DNA from: Eudorina sp. 2006-703-Eu-15
Lineage: Eukaryota; Chlorophyta; Chlorophyceae; Chlamydomonadales; Volvocaceae
DNA length: 64,000 nt
Assembly (NCBI GenBank): GCA_003117195.1
Contig: BDSI01000031.1
Location: 533,501-597,500 of the forward strand
Direction: 5' to 3'
The notes under the pieces were generated by a model, which did not search any database, was not told the DNA's origin, and saw nothing but the letters and a program-made list of their open reading frames with translations. Of the stretch, positions 13,678-25,885 are shown one piece after another (position 1 is the stretch's first letter; each line of letters starts with the position of its first letter). Made by a program: the position numbers and the translations under genes.

Positions 13678-16351
13678 GAGATGCGTCATACGATGACGAC
13701 GAGGCGGCGGACACGGCGGCGAATTGCGTGGCCGGCGTCCGGAGGTCCGTGGACGGCGACGGCTTGATGTCGGCGCAGGCGCCGTCCGCCGCCGCGGCGG
13801 CGGTAATGGGCAACGCCATCAGCAGCGCTACGACTGCGTGACCTGGGTCCTTCAGGGCCGGCGTGGTGGGAGGGCCGGGGCCGGTGCGGCTGAACAGCGT
13901 CGGCGCGGGCGCAGGTGAGCGGGTGGGGCGGGGATCGATATGGATACAGGATTCAGGACATTAGTGGACGGGCCGGGGCTCAGAATGGTGAGCAAGTGCG
14001 AGCAAGGGAGAGCAGGGCGCGTCGGCGAACTCCGCAGCTTGCCGCCCGGTGTAAGTCGCGCAGAAGGGACTCTGCCGTGCAGTACAGTGCCGTGCGGTCC
14101 CGGGCCGTGCAGTGCAGTGCGGTGCGTTGCCGGGCGGTGTTCCGCCACCAGGTGGGCGATGACACCGCGCGACCGTGGGCCTCGGCGAAAACGCTGTCTT
14201 GGCGCTTCCCTTAGGTCACACACATTACCCCCATTGGATGGGAGGAACATACACACAGTTGATCGCCCCTTATCCGTCTCTAAGCTGGTGAACTGTTGTC
14301 CATCCGCTTGCCCAGCAAGCTCGCGACCATCCCCTTTCCCCTTTCCTCCTTCCTGCTCCCGCTGTTCCGGGTCTCAGCTGCCCGCACCCTGGATGTGGCG
14401 GCCATCACGGAGCAGCTGAGCCACCTGGATGTGGCGAGCCTGGAGCTGATCCGCGGGTACGCCAGCGGCTACATCGACGGCCGCGTGCAGGCGCTGCCGC
14501 AGCACGGCCAGGTGGGTGGGTTGGGACCAGGTTGAGGGTAGATTGAGGATGAGGGCGGGATGAGCGGGTGTGGTTGGGTTCCGGGGCGGCGCAGGCGGGC
14601 CGGGAGAGAGATGCCGGGCCGTCGGCGGCTGGCATGGGCGCGCTTGTGGCCCGGCAGGAGGAGTTCCCAAGGGTCTATGCCGGAGTTCAGTCGGGGGGCA
14701 CCCACGTGGGGGCTAAGCGCTGCAGGCGTCCTCTCAACGATGAAGGGTTTGGGATGGACGAGCAATTCAAACTGCGACGTGGGAGACATGGGAAGGTGGA
14801 GGCGCAGTCACAGTCGCAGCCCGGGATTTGGAGCAGCTGGGCGGGGACCCCTTATCGGCGGGCGGTGGGAGCGACTCCGCGGACCCTCTTTCGGAGCTGT
14901 CGGTCGACGGGGCGCCGCCGAGACGTGTATTGTCGGGACCACAGCCGGCACCCTCATCGCACGCGAGCTCTGATGCCTTGCCGTCTGTGGACTTCTACGC
15001 CGCCACCGCCACAAGCATTCCATCGTTCGGTTTGCCCCCCAGCACCGCAGGCCATAATGATGACACCGACAGCAGCAGCGCCCGGGCCTCAGACGCCACC
15101 GCCGCGCTGCCCGGCGCATCCGCATCCGCCGCGCTGCACAGCACCGGCGGGAGCAGCAGCCGCAGCCTCGCCGGCGGCGGTAGGCACAGCCGGCGGCCTT
15201 CCTCCCTGGCGCAGCTGGTCCTTGGCCAGTTCCCAGACGGGGCCCACAGAGCCTTCCGAAGCTGGGCCCAACTAAGAGTTGCCGCCCTCCGGCGCACATC
15301 GCCCCACCAAGGACATGCCGCCGCTGTAGCCGGGGCAGCCCTGGCCCGTGTATCCACAGCCGCAGCACGCGCAGGCGCTTACCCCGGAGCACCGTGAGGA
15401 GGGGAAGGAGGCCGTGGATGAGGGGCCGCAGCAGAAGCTGACCCCCGAGCAGCTCCAGATCCAGCAGCTGCAGCTGCAGATCCAGCAGCTGCAGCGGCAG
15501 ATCCAGCAGTTGCAGCGGCAGATCCAGCAGCTGCAGCGGCAGATCCAGCAGTTGCAGCGGCAGATCCAGCAGCTGCAGCGGCAGGCGCAGTGGGTGCAGC
15601 AGCAGCAACAGCTGGCGGAGCTGCAGCTGGAGCTGCGGCAGGGGCAAGGGGACGGACACTTGGGCCCCGCCTCAGTCGACGGTGCGTCCGCGACCTCGCC
15701 TGGTCAGGGCACCCGGCCCCGCGGCGCCGGCAGTAGCAGCGGCGCCGGGGATACATCAACCGTCGCAGGCCCTGCCGCAGCTCCTCCCTTGCCAGCGGCC
15801 ACGGAACCAGCTAAGGCTGCGACAGCCCACAGCAGACGAGCAGGCCGCGGCTGCCACCGACGCCGCGGTGGCGGCCGCCGTGGCAGCGTTTGAAGCCGCC
15901 GTGGCGGCCGCCCCTCCTCCGTGCCTGCCGCGGCTGCCCGCGGGCCGATCCACCGTCGCCGGCCGCCTACATGATCCCGCCCGCGCGTTGCAGCCCCCGC
16001 GGGCACAGCTCCTCATCCATGGGTGGCGCCGCGTCCAGTCGTCCCGGCAGCCGCCATGGATCCGCGGCCGGTGCCGGCAGCAGTGCAGTGACTTCCTCCC
16101 TGGCGGCCCAACACAACAAGCCTCCGGGGATCGTGCTGTCCAATCCCGCGTACGCGGGCGTCTACCGCCGCCGCAGTCGCCCGCCTCCAACCGCCCGGCC
16201 AAGCTACGACACCCAATTCTTCAATAGTTGCTCTGCCGCAGTCGTCTCCACAATCGCTGGCGGCGGCGGCGGCTTCCCTCGAACCCAGCCTCTGCGCCGA
16301 GCCCCTTTCTGCAGCAGGACGTGCTGGTGGCTGTCATGGTCGGATTGCTGA
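13678..16351 (+). pseudogene. Decayed gene for a Gln/Pro/Ala-rich coiled-coil protein
   Basis: Coding-type sequence can be followed through exons about 13678-13914, 14378-14515 and from 14820. Their splice phases close, giving for example RTLDVAAITEQLSHLDVASL and LIRGYASGYIDGRVQALPQH. The frame is broken repeatedly: an in-frame TGA at 13839-13841, a shift near 15270, a TAG at 15327-15329 inside Pro-rich sequence (PPL-stop-PGQPWPVYPQPQ), and two more frame changes near 15830 and 15960. The last recognisable part contains NKPPGIVLSNPAYAGVYRR. Six heptads of QIQQLQR type sit in the middle. No family was recognised. The stops suggest a real pseudogene. Assembly error in GC-rich repeats could explain some frame changes, but less easily the two nonsense codons. 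Confidence 0.5.
15456..15581 (+). repeat. 21-bp tandem repeat, 6 copies, encoding coiled-coil heptads
   Basis: Six copies of a 21-base unit CAGATCCAGCAGYTGCAGCG(G) encode QIQQLQR. The seven-residue unit puts Ile and Leu at a/d spacing, so each copy is one coiled-coil heptad. Units alternate CTG and TTG for the Leu codon, which points to expansion of a two-unit block. Confidence 0.9.
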
Positions 16352-16953
16352 GCAGCGACGTCACGGACAATACACGGATGCGGCCTCCGCCGGCAAGGCA
16401 GATGGTCATGCGGTGGCGGCGGCAAGGCAACCAGTCGCCCGTACCCTCGTCGTACATCGGGCTCTTGCAGTCAAGAGCTTCTGAGCCTTGCTACGGGTTG
16501 AATCCCGACGAGTCCATGCGTGTATCACATCATGTGCGCTGTGTGTATTACACGAAGTGCCTGCTGCACGAGCTGCGCCTGCTGTGCGAGCTGCCAGATG
16601 CTAGGCCACCATTTCGGAAACGATGCAGTTCCACACAGGAAGGCGTGTCGGTGTCAATGATTCGCACCGGACTAAATGGGGCCCTCTGACACGCCGTGGT
16701 TCTTGTGCAAGCCAGCAGGCGGCCAGATGCTTGTGGTTTGGTTGCATCGTCGGGGCTCGCAACGTTGTAGACCTCTCTCTCGTGCACCTTCATGTATCGT
16801 TTTGCATTACAGTGAAGGGCAGTGACAATGCTGTCATGATTGCAACTTTTTGTTGCGGTGATATCCCAAGGTGGTTCCGCAAGTGGGGCAGAGCGGGACA
16901 CAGCGGGGCCCCATGAACATCCGGGTTGTGTTTCCGGTTCGCCGCCGCCGTAC
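16352..16953. other. Interval with no supported gene
   Basis: About 600 bases between the decayed gene and the orphan ORF. Open frames on both strands have no recognisable motif or splice support. Confidence 0.4.
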
Positions 16954-17133
16954 CGCACGGTCGTGTCATTGTGGACTAATGTGCTTGCGGGCAGTCCATA
17001 TGTAGACTCTTTTTATTTGACAGACACGCTAGGTCCGATGGACTTCGCAAACATGTTCGTCTTGAGCGACGCCAACTTCAAAAAATCGCTGGAAAACTTG
17101 GACGCCAAGCTCGCAAAGTATTATAATCCCTAG
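16954..17133 (+). CDS. Orphan C-terminal exon-like ORF, function unknown
   Basis: A reading frame ending in TAG at 17131-17133 encodes about 59 residues of well-mixed, protein-like sequence, including VVSLWTNVLAGSPYVDSFYL, TLGPMDFANMFVLSD and KKSLENLDAKLAKYYNP. Composition is quite unlike the Ala/Arg-rich noise frames nearby. There is no suitable ATG in frame, so it is either a terminal exon whose upstream exons I could not find or a fragment of a mobile element or gene relic. AT-rich sequence follows the stop at once. I do not recognise the family. Confidence 0.3.
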   Translation, partial: RTVVSLWTNVLAGSPYVDSFYLTDTLGPMDFANMFVLSDANFKKSLENLDAKLAKYYNP

Positions 17134-18881
17134 ATAAAAAACTAAATTGTTTTGTAAGCTCGCAAACTTTAGGATCGGAAAACTTTAGGAGCCCTACGGG
17201 TATCCAGCATCATCGCGTTCGACTTGGCCTCTTCGTTGGGCAGTTGCAGGCTGAATGCAGGACACGCCTCAATACTGCGAAAACTGATGAAAATCGTCAA
17301 ATTTCGCAGGGATTAGCAGGTCGAAAACAGATAGGTCTAGCAGGCCTAGCAGCAGTTTTTAGCAGGCCGGCAGGGTCCTGTGCTAGCATCCCTTAGCAGG
17401 CTCCTATCAGCCCTAGCAGGCAGCTGATACCCTATCCGGTCCGCCTGCTAGGGGCCTGCTAGGCCTATCAGATACCGCCCGGCTCGCATAGGGCCTGTGG
17501 GAAAGGTACACCTGCTTCTGCACTTACCTGCATGCATTTGTGCTCCAATGCCGGTTTGTTGCCGTATGCGGAACAAGAAACGTAGGAACTGAAGTTAGTG
17601 CCGGCGCTGCTATTCCGCGGCCCAACCCTGCCCCAGTACACACCGCGAGGGCCCCAATCAGTTGGCCTTGTGACTCGAACTCAAATTAACAAAATAAGTT
17701 GAAAATAATTAAAAATAAGTGGCGAGGTCAGGGGAAATTAAGCAGGCAGGGGACGTGGAATGCTTCGGAGACATCTTTCGACCACCCTGACTGGCGCTCA
17801 TAGCCTTGACCGTCATCATTCCCTTAAGCCACGGCTTGTTTGATAACTTCTATGCAAGCATGCAGCATTCCATAATCGTGACAGGCGGACAGGTGCCGGC
17901 CCCAGGCCATCAGGCCTAACCGCGCGACAACGGAAAACGCCACACTTTAGACATCCTTAGAATTGTACGTTGTCAAATAATATCACAAGGACTGATTAAG
18001 GTTAGCTGTGCAGGTGCATCGGTCGGAAAGGGAATATGAAACGTCGTCGTTCATATCATACAAACCATGCGAAAAGCCTGCTTGACAGCATTGTATAAAG
18101 AAAGGATCATTAACATGCACAGCTGAAAATGAAAGATGAAGACACACCACCTTCACGGTCTTCACCGGATAGGTCGCATCTCTATTGTATTAGAGCCAAG
18201 ATTTTTTACATGATTAAAAAGTAGTTTTCTTATTTCATGAATTGTGCTGACTTGACACAGACGACGTGGATTTGTCGTAGACGAAGCTTAAATGTTGCCC
18301 TCATAACTGTGCGCATTTCTTTATTCGTACTTCAGTCAGGATATCTTGCCATCATTCAATACGGTTTGCCACGCGACGTGCTGCAACTGTGCGCGCCCTT
18401 GGCAGGGCAGGGCATGAGTAAATTCACACAATGACAGCTCCTGCGACGCGCCTTCAAGACTACGTAATATGCCTCTGGAGAAATAATCTTTATGCCTTTA
18501 TGTGGCTGGCGGAATGCACCAAGCAGGCCGGCAACTGGTAGGACCCGCTTGTGACTTGTTGGCCTCGGTCGTCCCCGCATTTCGCGGCCGCTGAGGCCTG
18601 AATGAGGGATCCGTACTTCCTTAGCATTTAGTAAGAATGTGTATTTCTGGGCCCATCAACTGTAATGCACGTACCGGCGCACGAGGTCAGGACGTGTCGT
18701 CCCTGTCGCGCTATCGTACTGACAAAAGTGCGTCAAACAAGTGTATCCCCTCAAACTCAACCCTGAAGCACCCTTCGCAAAAGATAACGCAAACAGGCCC
18801 ACCCTTCACACCCTGTATCCTTCTCTCTCCAACCCTCCCGGCAAAACCGCTCTGCACCCCGCCCAACCCCCTCATTGCCAG
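17134..18881. other. AT-richer intergenic interval with TAGCAGG motif cluster
   Basis: No supported coding sequence. The left part contains a short direct repeat (AAACTTTAGGA..CGGAAAACTTTAGGAG, about 17164-17192) and a cluster of TAGCAGG heptamers. The right part should contain the missing first exon and promoter of the MFS gene, but I could not identify them. Confidence 0.5.
17314..17463. repeat. Cluster of TAGCAGG / CCTGCTA heptamers
   Basis: Within 150 bases TAGCAGG or close variants occur at least five times in direct orientation (17314, about 17338, 17360, 17394, 17414) and CCTGCTA at least twice in inverted orientation (about 17444 and 17455). Opposite-strand copies can pair to form hairpins. 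No ORF spans the cluster. Confidence 0.7.
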
Positions 18882-21800
18882 GTTCACCTTCGTGGCCGCA
18901 TACGCCACCATCGCCGAACTCGCGGGCGATGACGCCGCGCTGCACACCGCCCTGTTCCTCGTCTGTCGCCGCCTGCCGTACCTACTGCTCTTCCCGCTCA
19001 GCGGCCTCGCAGCCGACCGGCTCAACCGCGGCGTGCTGCTCATTGTGGCGTGTCTGGTGCAGAGCGCCCTCAGCTTCACCCTGCCCCTGGTCCGGATGCA
19101 GAGCCGCATACAGTGAGCTGGGGAAGTCGTGGGGTGGTCTTCTGGGCTGTTACCCTTTGTAGCCCTTCCATGGTGGGCCCTGTGGTCAGTCTCCTGGGCC
19201 CCAGCCGGGGCTTCCAAGCGTGCCAAGCGACCGCATGGTAACCCGGTGACATCCTGGCTGCCGGCGGCGGCGGCGGGGCTCTAGGGCTCAGGTGGGGCAC
19301 CAGCGGGATCGGGGGGCGCCGCTTGGCGTACGGCGTTAACAAGCATGGCCGCCGCAAAGGGGCGCGGGCGGGTCGGACCGGGAACACGGGCGCCAAACCG
19401 TCACGGCTGTAGGCTGGGCTAGGCTGGGCTGGGTTAGGCTGGGATAAACCAATCAAGATTCAGTCCCCTGGACGGACCTGACGATCTGCCGTACGATGAT
19501 CTGGATCTAGACAGCCGGCAGACGTGGTTTTCCTCACCTTGGGCCGGCCCTGGCTGCAGGTTGCTGTACCCGCTGGTGCTGCTGCAGTACAGCGCGCAGG
19601 CGTTCTACGACCCCGCGCGCATCGCGTCGGTGCCCACCGTCGTACCGCCCGCCATGCTGTGCGTGGCGAGCACGCTTGACCTGATGGGCTTCTCGCTGAT
19701 GGCCATCTTCGGAGCTGCCGTGGTACGACAATATGGGAGCGCGGGAGTTGTACGGAAGAGGGTTCCAGCGAGGGTCTGCGGGCAATGGACCCACGGGCCT
19801 CCGGGGTCTGCGAAAAAAAGGGTTTTCAAGTCGGGATGAGGGGTCGGGTGGGGTGGAAGTGCATGGGGCGGGGGAAGGTGCTGGGGTGGGGGAAGGTGTG
19901 CCCATGGGTTGGGACAGTGGGCCCCATGCCCTGAAGTAGGGTACGGCGATACGTCATCTGTGGCGGCATATCCCGTTCCTTTGGCGTCGCTCCTTCCCCG
20001 GTGAACCCTGCCTGATCACCCTGGTTCAAATCCGCGGACACCCGTGTCGTCGCCACCGCCGCCACTGACGAATCGGCGCCGCCGCCTCTCCTTGGTACCG
20101 TGACCGCGCTGCCTGATCGGCCACAGGCAGGTCGTACAGCTGCCTCGTACGGCACTGCCGTATGCTTCCGTGTCGAGGGATGCACATTCCTGCTGGCGGC
20201 GGCGCTGCTGCTGCGCTTGGCGGCCCACAAGCAGGTCGGCCCGGCCGCGGCGGCGGCGGGAGGTGGCGCGAATCCTGCCGTACACGACACCACCACGGGC
20301 GCGCTCCGCCGTACGGCAAGGTGTGCTTGGGGAAACGTGCCCCCGGTGTGTGTTTTCCTGTTTTTGGACACGGGACCCGCTCGCCCCGACCCGGTACTGT
20401 CAACGCTCCTCTGGATCCTTGCTCTGGCAGTCAGCGCCAATAAAATTTGAATTTGAATGTGTCTGCGTCTGTCATTCGGATGTGTCTGCCATTCGTCATA
20501 TACCGTGCACACAATGCTCTGGTGGCCGGCGGTGACACGACACGCAGCGGCAAGGGCGCTCAGGGCGAGTTCCACGACGAGGACAAGCCGCCGGAGCTGC
20601 AGCCCCGGATGGCGACGTCGGGCAACAGGGCGGCGGCGGCGGCGGCGGAGGGGTCGGACCGGCGGCAGGAGCGGCGGGACGCTCGCAGCGGCTGCGCTGG
20701 CTGCGGAGCTCTGAGCTTCATGGCGGAGCGGCCCAACTGGGACGTGGCGGCACTCGTCTGGTGCAAGGCGACGGGGGCGCTGGCCTGGGGCGCGGCAGAC
20801 GTGTTGAACGGCAGGTGGGGAGGCTACAGGGTGGTGGGTGGCAGCAGCCGCAGGCTGCACGAGGCCCAGTGGTGGTTTTCGTGTAACCAGGAGGGCGCGG
20901 CAGGGAGTTCTAGGCTTGGCCCGGGGGATGGCGAACCGCCGGCAAGTGTCCGGGGTGCTCTCCGGGACCTCCTCCAGGGCATGTGCCCAGTTGGCGTCAC
21001 CAGATGCGCCGCAAGGAGGCTGACGGATGGATGCCCCCTCCCTCCCGTCCTGCCGCTTGGTCTGCCACCCGCGCGTCCCCACCCACCCGGGGGCTGTGGC
21101 CCTCCGCAGGTTCTCTCTGATGTCAGACATGCAGGTTAGTTGGATGGTTGGTTGGTGTGTTGGTTGGCTGATTGGTTGCAATATTGACGGTGTGTCTGCC
21201 CGGGCGGTTGTTCTCTGCCAGGCCGGAGACCCCCGGGTCGAGGTCCCATACGGTGCCATTTTCGGGTCGATCTGCGAAGGCATTCGCGGACCCGAAGGGG
21301 AGAGGAAGGGAGGGAAGGACGACCCACCTAAGAGACCAGCCTGCTTGCGCTCTCACCATGCCCCACGCCCTGTCGTGTCGCTCGCCTCGAACACTTACCT
21401 CCGAAACCCCGACTCCGACCCAACCCGTGACCCGATACCTCGTCGCCCTAGCCCCTCGGACCGGTCACGGAATCCCAAACCCTCAACCCGAACCCCTAAA
21501 CCCCGAACCCAAACCCGGACGCCCCTCCCAACCTCCTCCCCGCGCCTCCCAGACGCTGGGCGGCCCCGAACTCACCTTGGGCGCGATCCTCGCGGCGGTG
21601 GGGACGGGCTCCGTGCTGGGCCCTATGTTCGCCAACGCCCTGACTCCAGGGGTGGCCCGCTGGTGGCGTGTCTCCATCACCGTCGCCTTCTGCTCCCTGG
21701 CGGGCGGGTACGCGCTGATGGCGTCCGCCACCAGCATCGGCGCAGTGCTGCCCGCCACCGCGATCCGCACTGCAGGTACGACATGTATGGCATCATGTAT

Positions 21801-22923
21801 GGGCCGTGATGGGGCCGCCCGGCACCGTGGCGGCGAGTTCCCCCCAAGGGAGGGGGTGCCGGCCGAGGGCCAGCGGCCGCCCTCCCTTGCTGGGGCCCTG
21901 CCATCAGTTCCCTCCCCAAAAGTCTCCCAACGTCACCTGTATTGTTTGTCCCCTTTGCCAGCAGCGCAGCTGCACTATGTCCACCAATTTCCACCAATGT
22001 CCTGTACCCCCGTCCCCGTCCCCGTCTCCATCTCCGTGCCTACCCTTGCAAAGAACTCTTAAGCACTCCGTGTCGGCCGCAATGCACTCTCCGTACTCGG
22101 AGCCGCCCGCCAGACCCTACCTCCCGTTATCCAATTGTCGTACATACGCCGTACACACAGGCAGCGCCACTCTGTACGTCCACTCCACCGCCATGCTGCA
22201 ACACCGGCTGCCCGATGCGGTGCGCGGCCGGCTGTTCGCGGTGGAGTTTGTGCTGTGGACGGTGGCGGAGGCGGGGTCGACCCTGTTCGGGGGCTTCGCG
22301 CTGGACGGCCTTGGTTGGAGCACCCACACCCTCAGCACCGTCCTGGCGCTTCTGGCGACGTTCTTTGCGGTGAGTCTCAGGCTGAGGCTGCGGAGCAAAG
22401 GCCGATCAGGCTCAGGCGGAGGGCTGAGAGGCCCCGGGGGAAGGAGGCGGCGCACCGAGTTCGGGCCTGCCTGCCGTGGCCCGACCCGACACTTGTTGGA
22501 TCTGGTTTTTGCTGCGCTGATTTTCGTGTGGGTTGTGGGTCTGGTCTGACTTAGGTTGCTTCATCGACTTAGGGCGTGTGGGGTGGATCCGTGACTGGCT
22601 GAACCGTGAGTAGCCGATCCGTGACTGGTGGGTCCCCTGCGTTATCGCCCCTCACGGTAGGCACCGGTAGCCTGGTGCACTAGCAGCCGGGTGTGTTGGC
22701 CGGTATGGCTGCATGACCCCCTCCCCTGCGGGTGATGGTGGCTGGGTGCGCGGTCATTGGTAAGGGGTGATGCGATGAGGCGCCATTCCCCCACCTCGCA
22801 AAACCCCCGCAGGCCTGCTGGGCCCTCAACGCCTGGGTGCTGTGGGCGCGGCCCGAGCCGGATACTCTGCGGGTGGCCCTGCTGGCCCCCTCTGACCATG
22901 AGGCCGCTCCGGTGACACCATGA
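18882..22923 (+). CDS. Major facilitator superfamily transporter (5' end missing)
   Basis: Predicted membrane transporter, closest in feel to MFS_3-type exporters. Exons: 18882-19112, 19560-19722, 20127-20234, 20564-20814, 21110-21134, 21553-21775, 22161-22369, 22813-22923 (TGA). All internal phases close, giving about 440 residues. Supporting motifs are LPYLLLFPLSGLAADRLNR (the loop 2-3 motif of MFS proteins), YDPARIASVPTVVPPAML (the conserved mid-N-domain segment of this subgroup), CTFLLAAALLLRL, GAILAAVGTGSVLGPMFAN and RLPDAVRGRLFAVEF (the equivalent motif of the second half). An insertion of about 60 polar residues starts exon 4, in the central cytoplasmic loop. Exon 5 is only 25 bases. 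The first listed exon starts in phase 2 behind a good acceptor, so at least one 5' exon with the start codon lies upstream. The substrate is unknown. Confidence 0.8.
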
Positions 22924-24214
22924 GCAGGTCGCCTGCGCGGACGTGTGAAGGTCATCTGACTCTCTCGAGAGGCCGGGACGAAGCGGGGAGACCCGCTGTG
23001 TTGCAACCACCTTGTGTGAGGGGCCGTCGTGGGTGTCAACGCGAGCGTACACCCGCATGTTGCTTTGTGCGGATGGAACGCTAGGTGTGGGGGGCCGCAA
23101 TGTACGGGCCGGGGCAATAACCATACGAGTGAGTGTATGACATGATAACGAGCTAGCAACGAGCGGCACAATGCGCTGGGCCGTGCAGCCTTTTGAGTGG
23201 GCATGCGATGCATCATGGTGTGATGACGTGACTGGGCGCCGAGCTCGATTTTGCCGAGGTGGGGTGACATGATGCCGAAAACGAAACAAAACCTGTTGAG
23301 GTCTGTACGATGAAGATGGTATAAGCCGGGAAGCATGGTGTGGTGAGTCTTTGAGTGCTGGTTTGTGGTTGTGGATCCTGGATCCAAAGGAATCCGGATT
23401 CAGTGGGCTAAGTTATTGGATGTTGCTTTCATCTCCTTCCTGCCGCCTGCCGGGGGCCCCCGCACTAGAGAAAGCGCCGTACTGTATCGTACTGTACAAT
23501 AGTTTACCGTGCAATGAACGCACAGAGGAATACGACCCGGGGCATCAGCGCTGCTGCAGAAGCGCCTATTCGTATCGGGCCATGCGGTGATCAGATCGGG
23601 GCGTTGACGGCCTCCGCCGTCGCGTCATGAGCGCATGCCTGCGGTAGGCCCCCTGACAGAGTCCTGGGTGGCTGGCTGGTCGTACAGCCTTCCGGACCAG
23701 TTGGTTAGGTGGGCTTACTACAACGGACCCGAGGGTCGGCAGGGGGCGACAACTGTGATCCTTCGTTCCTCCCAGAGTTCTTGCGCAGTTGTTAGCCAGT
23801 CGCAATGTTTGCTTGTGTCGCGCAGTCCAGTTTACCGTTTATCGGGACGTTGTTCGTTGCTTGCGTACCACGATGCAGGACCCCATTCCGTCAGTTGGTG
23901 TCCAGAGAATGATTTCGGGAGCGCTTGATGTGGGTGCTGCGACTGACCGCCCGCGGGTTTAGAAGAAAAACCCCAGTGACCGCCCGCGGGTTGATCGTTG
24001 GTGGCGTTGCCGGTCATGAATGACATGCTTCGGGAAGGGAGTTGCCGTCACGCTGTCATCGGGAGGTTGTTGCGATTGGGACAGATGACTTCCGTTCCGT
24101 AAAGGAACCCGGCCGACACGACCAGTGACCCATACACCTGCAATAATCACCTGCAAATGATCATGCGCATTCCTCGATGAACCATGGTGCATTCCTCACA
24201 GAACGTCCCGGTGG

Positions 24215-24251
24215 ATCGCCCGGTCGGGGCTAAGGGTCCACCTTGTAACGG
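24215..24251. repeat. Dispersed repeat, copy 2 (partner at 8539-8577)
   Basis: Same left flank and identical 21-base core (24226-24246) as the copy in the AAAP gene; sequence diverges on both sides. Confidence 0.6.
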
Positions 24252-25880
24252 CCGCATATTAAGAATGTACACTTGTGGCACGGGGCCAGGAATGCAAGTC
24301 CTGCCAGTGTACGAATGTACGGAAGGCGTATGAACCCAAGCCAACGGCCGAAGCGCGGCGACTGTATTGGCCCTGGTTCGCTTCTAGTGTGTCGAGCAGT
24401 TGCACTCGCGTCTTTCCTCGTTGCCTGCCTCGGGGCAGCTTCCTTTGCAATGTTCTCCACTACCACCACCACCACCACCGCCATCATCATCATCATCATC
24501 TTCCACCTGTCGATGACCGCAACTCATGGCAGCCTGCCCCCTCTCTCGATTGCTGTGCGCAAAACCGCAGCGCGCCATGTTAAGGTCCGGACGGGGCCGG
24601 GAAGGTCTGATGGCAGTACCCATTCCTGTGCAACACTGTGCTGCTCTATGGTCGCTTCAGTACATCAACACACATACACCAACACCGGACATATCGCTTC
24701 GGCAAACCTCATCGAAGCATGTCGGCGTACATCATCGGAATCCACCACAAGCCTCCGCAAAGACACATTGAAAAGGTCTTCTCACTGTGACTATTATCGA
24801 CGTCGCGATCGAGAGAGGGCGAGAGGGCGAGACAGATACGGCGATCCTGGTTTCCGACCCGTAGGTCGGTTGCCGCCCCAGATCCAGATCCGGACAATGA
24901 TGGCCGTACCTACGCCAACCTGGTGGCAATGGCGGCAGGCGGCGGCCCCAGCACGTGACCAGATAGCCCTTCAGAAATCCACACGCCGCAATGTCAAGAA
25001 GCCGGCGCCCGCGGCGCTGTATGACAGGCACCCCACGATTCTGCAGCCGCCGCAGGCCAATCGTCAATCACGTCATGAGGGTACGAGAAACGACCAGCAA
25101 GCATACACAACAGAATGCACATGTACGTCAACAACACAGAGCCCTTTGGAAAGCCTTACGACGGCAGCCTTGCGACGTCAACCCGCAAACAAGCGCCTGC
25201 CCGATTCAATGAGAGGCCCCAGGGGCACGCAAGCACGCTGGCCGTTCACACCCCAGCGTTCAGATCCCAGAGCGCTGCAGCTGCCGCCCGGCCGTACCTT
25301 GTCGCTCAACCCACGGGTCCCTGCAGCCATGTGGGCCGTGACACGACACGCGGTGCCGTACGAGTGCCCGACTCCCGACACCCTTCGCAACATCACTGCT
25401 CCCCAGCTCTCCCCGGGCATGCTCCTCCTACGGGACTGTCCGCCCACCCCCTGCCACACGCTCCAACCCGCAAGCCGCCCTCGCTGCCCCAGCTGGGCCC
25501 CCGAAGCCCTCACCTGGTGAAAACAGAAAAACACAACCAGGCGGCCTCGCAACCAGCAGCTCCCTCTCGAGCCCCTTGAGCCCCGTAGCGGTGAATGCGG
25601 CCGGTTCGGTTTGCCAGCCGGGGGGAAATCTATCCCGGTTCCACTGCCACCAAGTGGAGAAGAACGGCACCAGCTCCCGGAATGCCACGTAACTTCTAAC
25701 TACCAACAGTCAACCACCTAATCACGCAGCGCCGGACGGTTCCTTTCCTCCCCTGAAACGCGCCCCGACCGCTGAAGGTGCGTTCGTTGATCAATTCACC
25801 CTACTTCGAGACCAGACATCGACGCCGACGGCACCCTCGCCCCCGATCGGTAGGGCCGCTTCTGCCTCCTGATTCAACGC

Positions 25881-25885
25881 TTACA
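25881..25885 (-). terminator. Polyadenylation signal TGTAA of the AT-hook gene
   Basis: TTACA on the plus strand is TGTAA on the minus strand, the usual polyadenylation signal of chlamydomonadalean nuclear genes. It lies about 390 bases beyond the proposed stop at 26272. Confidence 0.4.

Noticed and set aside
15456..15581. CRISPR-like regular repeat
   Set aside because: Units are contiguous with no spacers and encode coiled-coil heptads; the context is eukaryotic nuclear DNA.
24273..25520. 415-codon plus-strand open frame
   Set aside because: Random-looking composition, crosses a CCA/TCA trinucleotide tract, no motif, no splice or start support.
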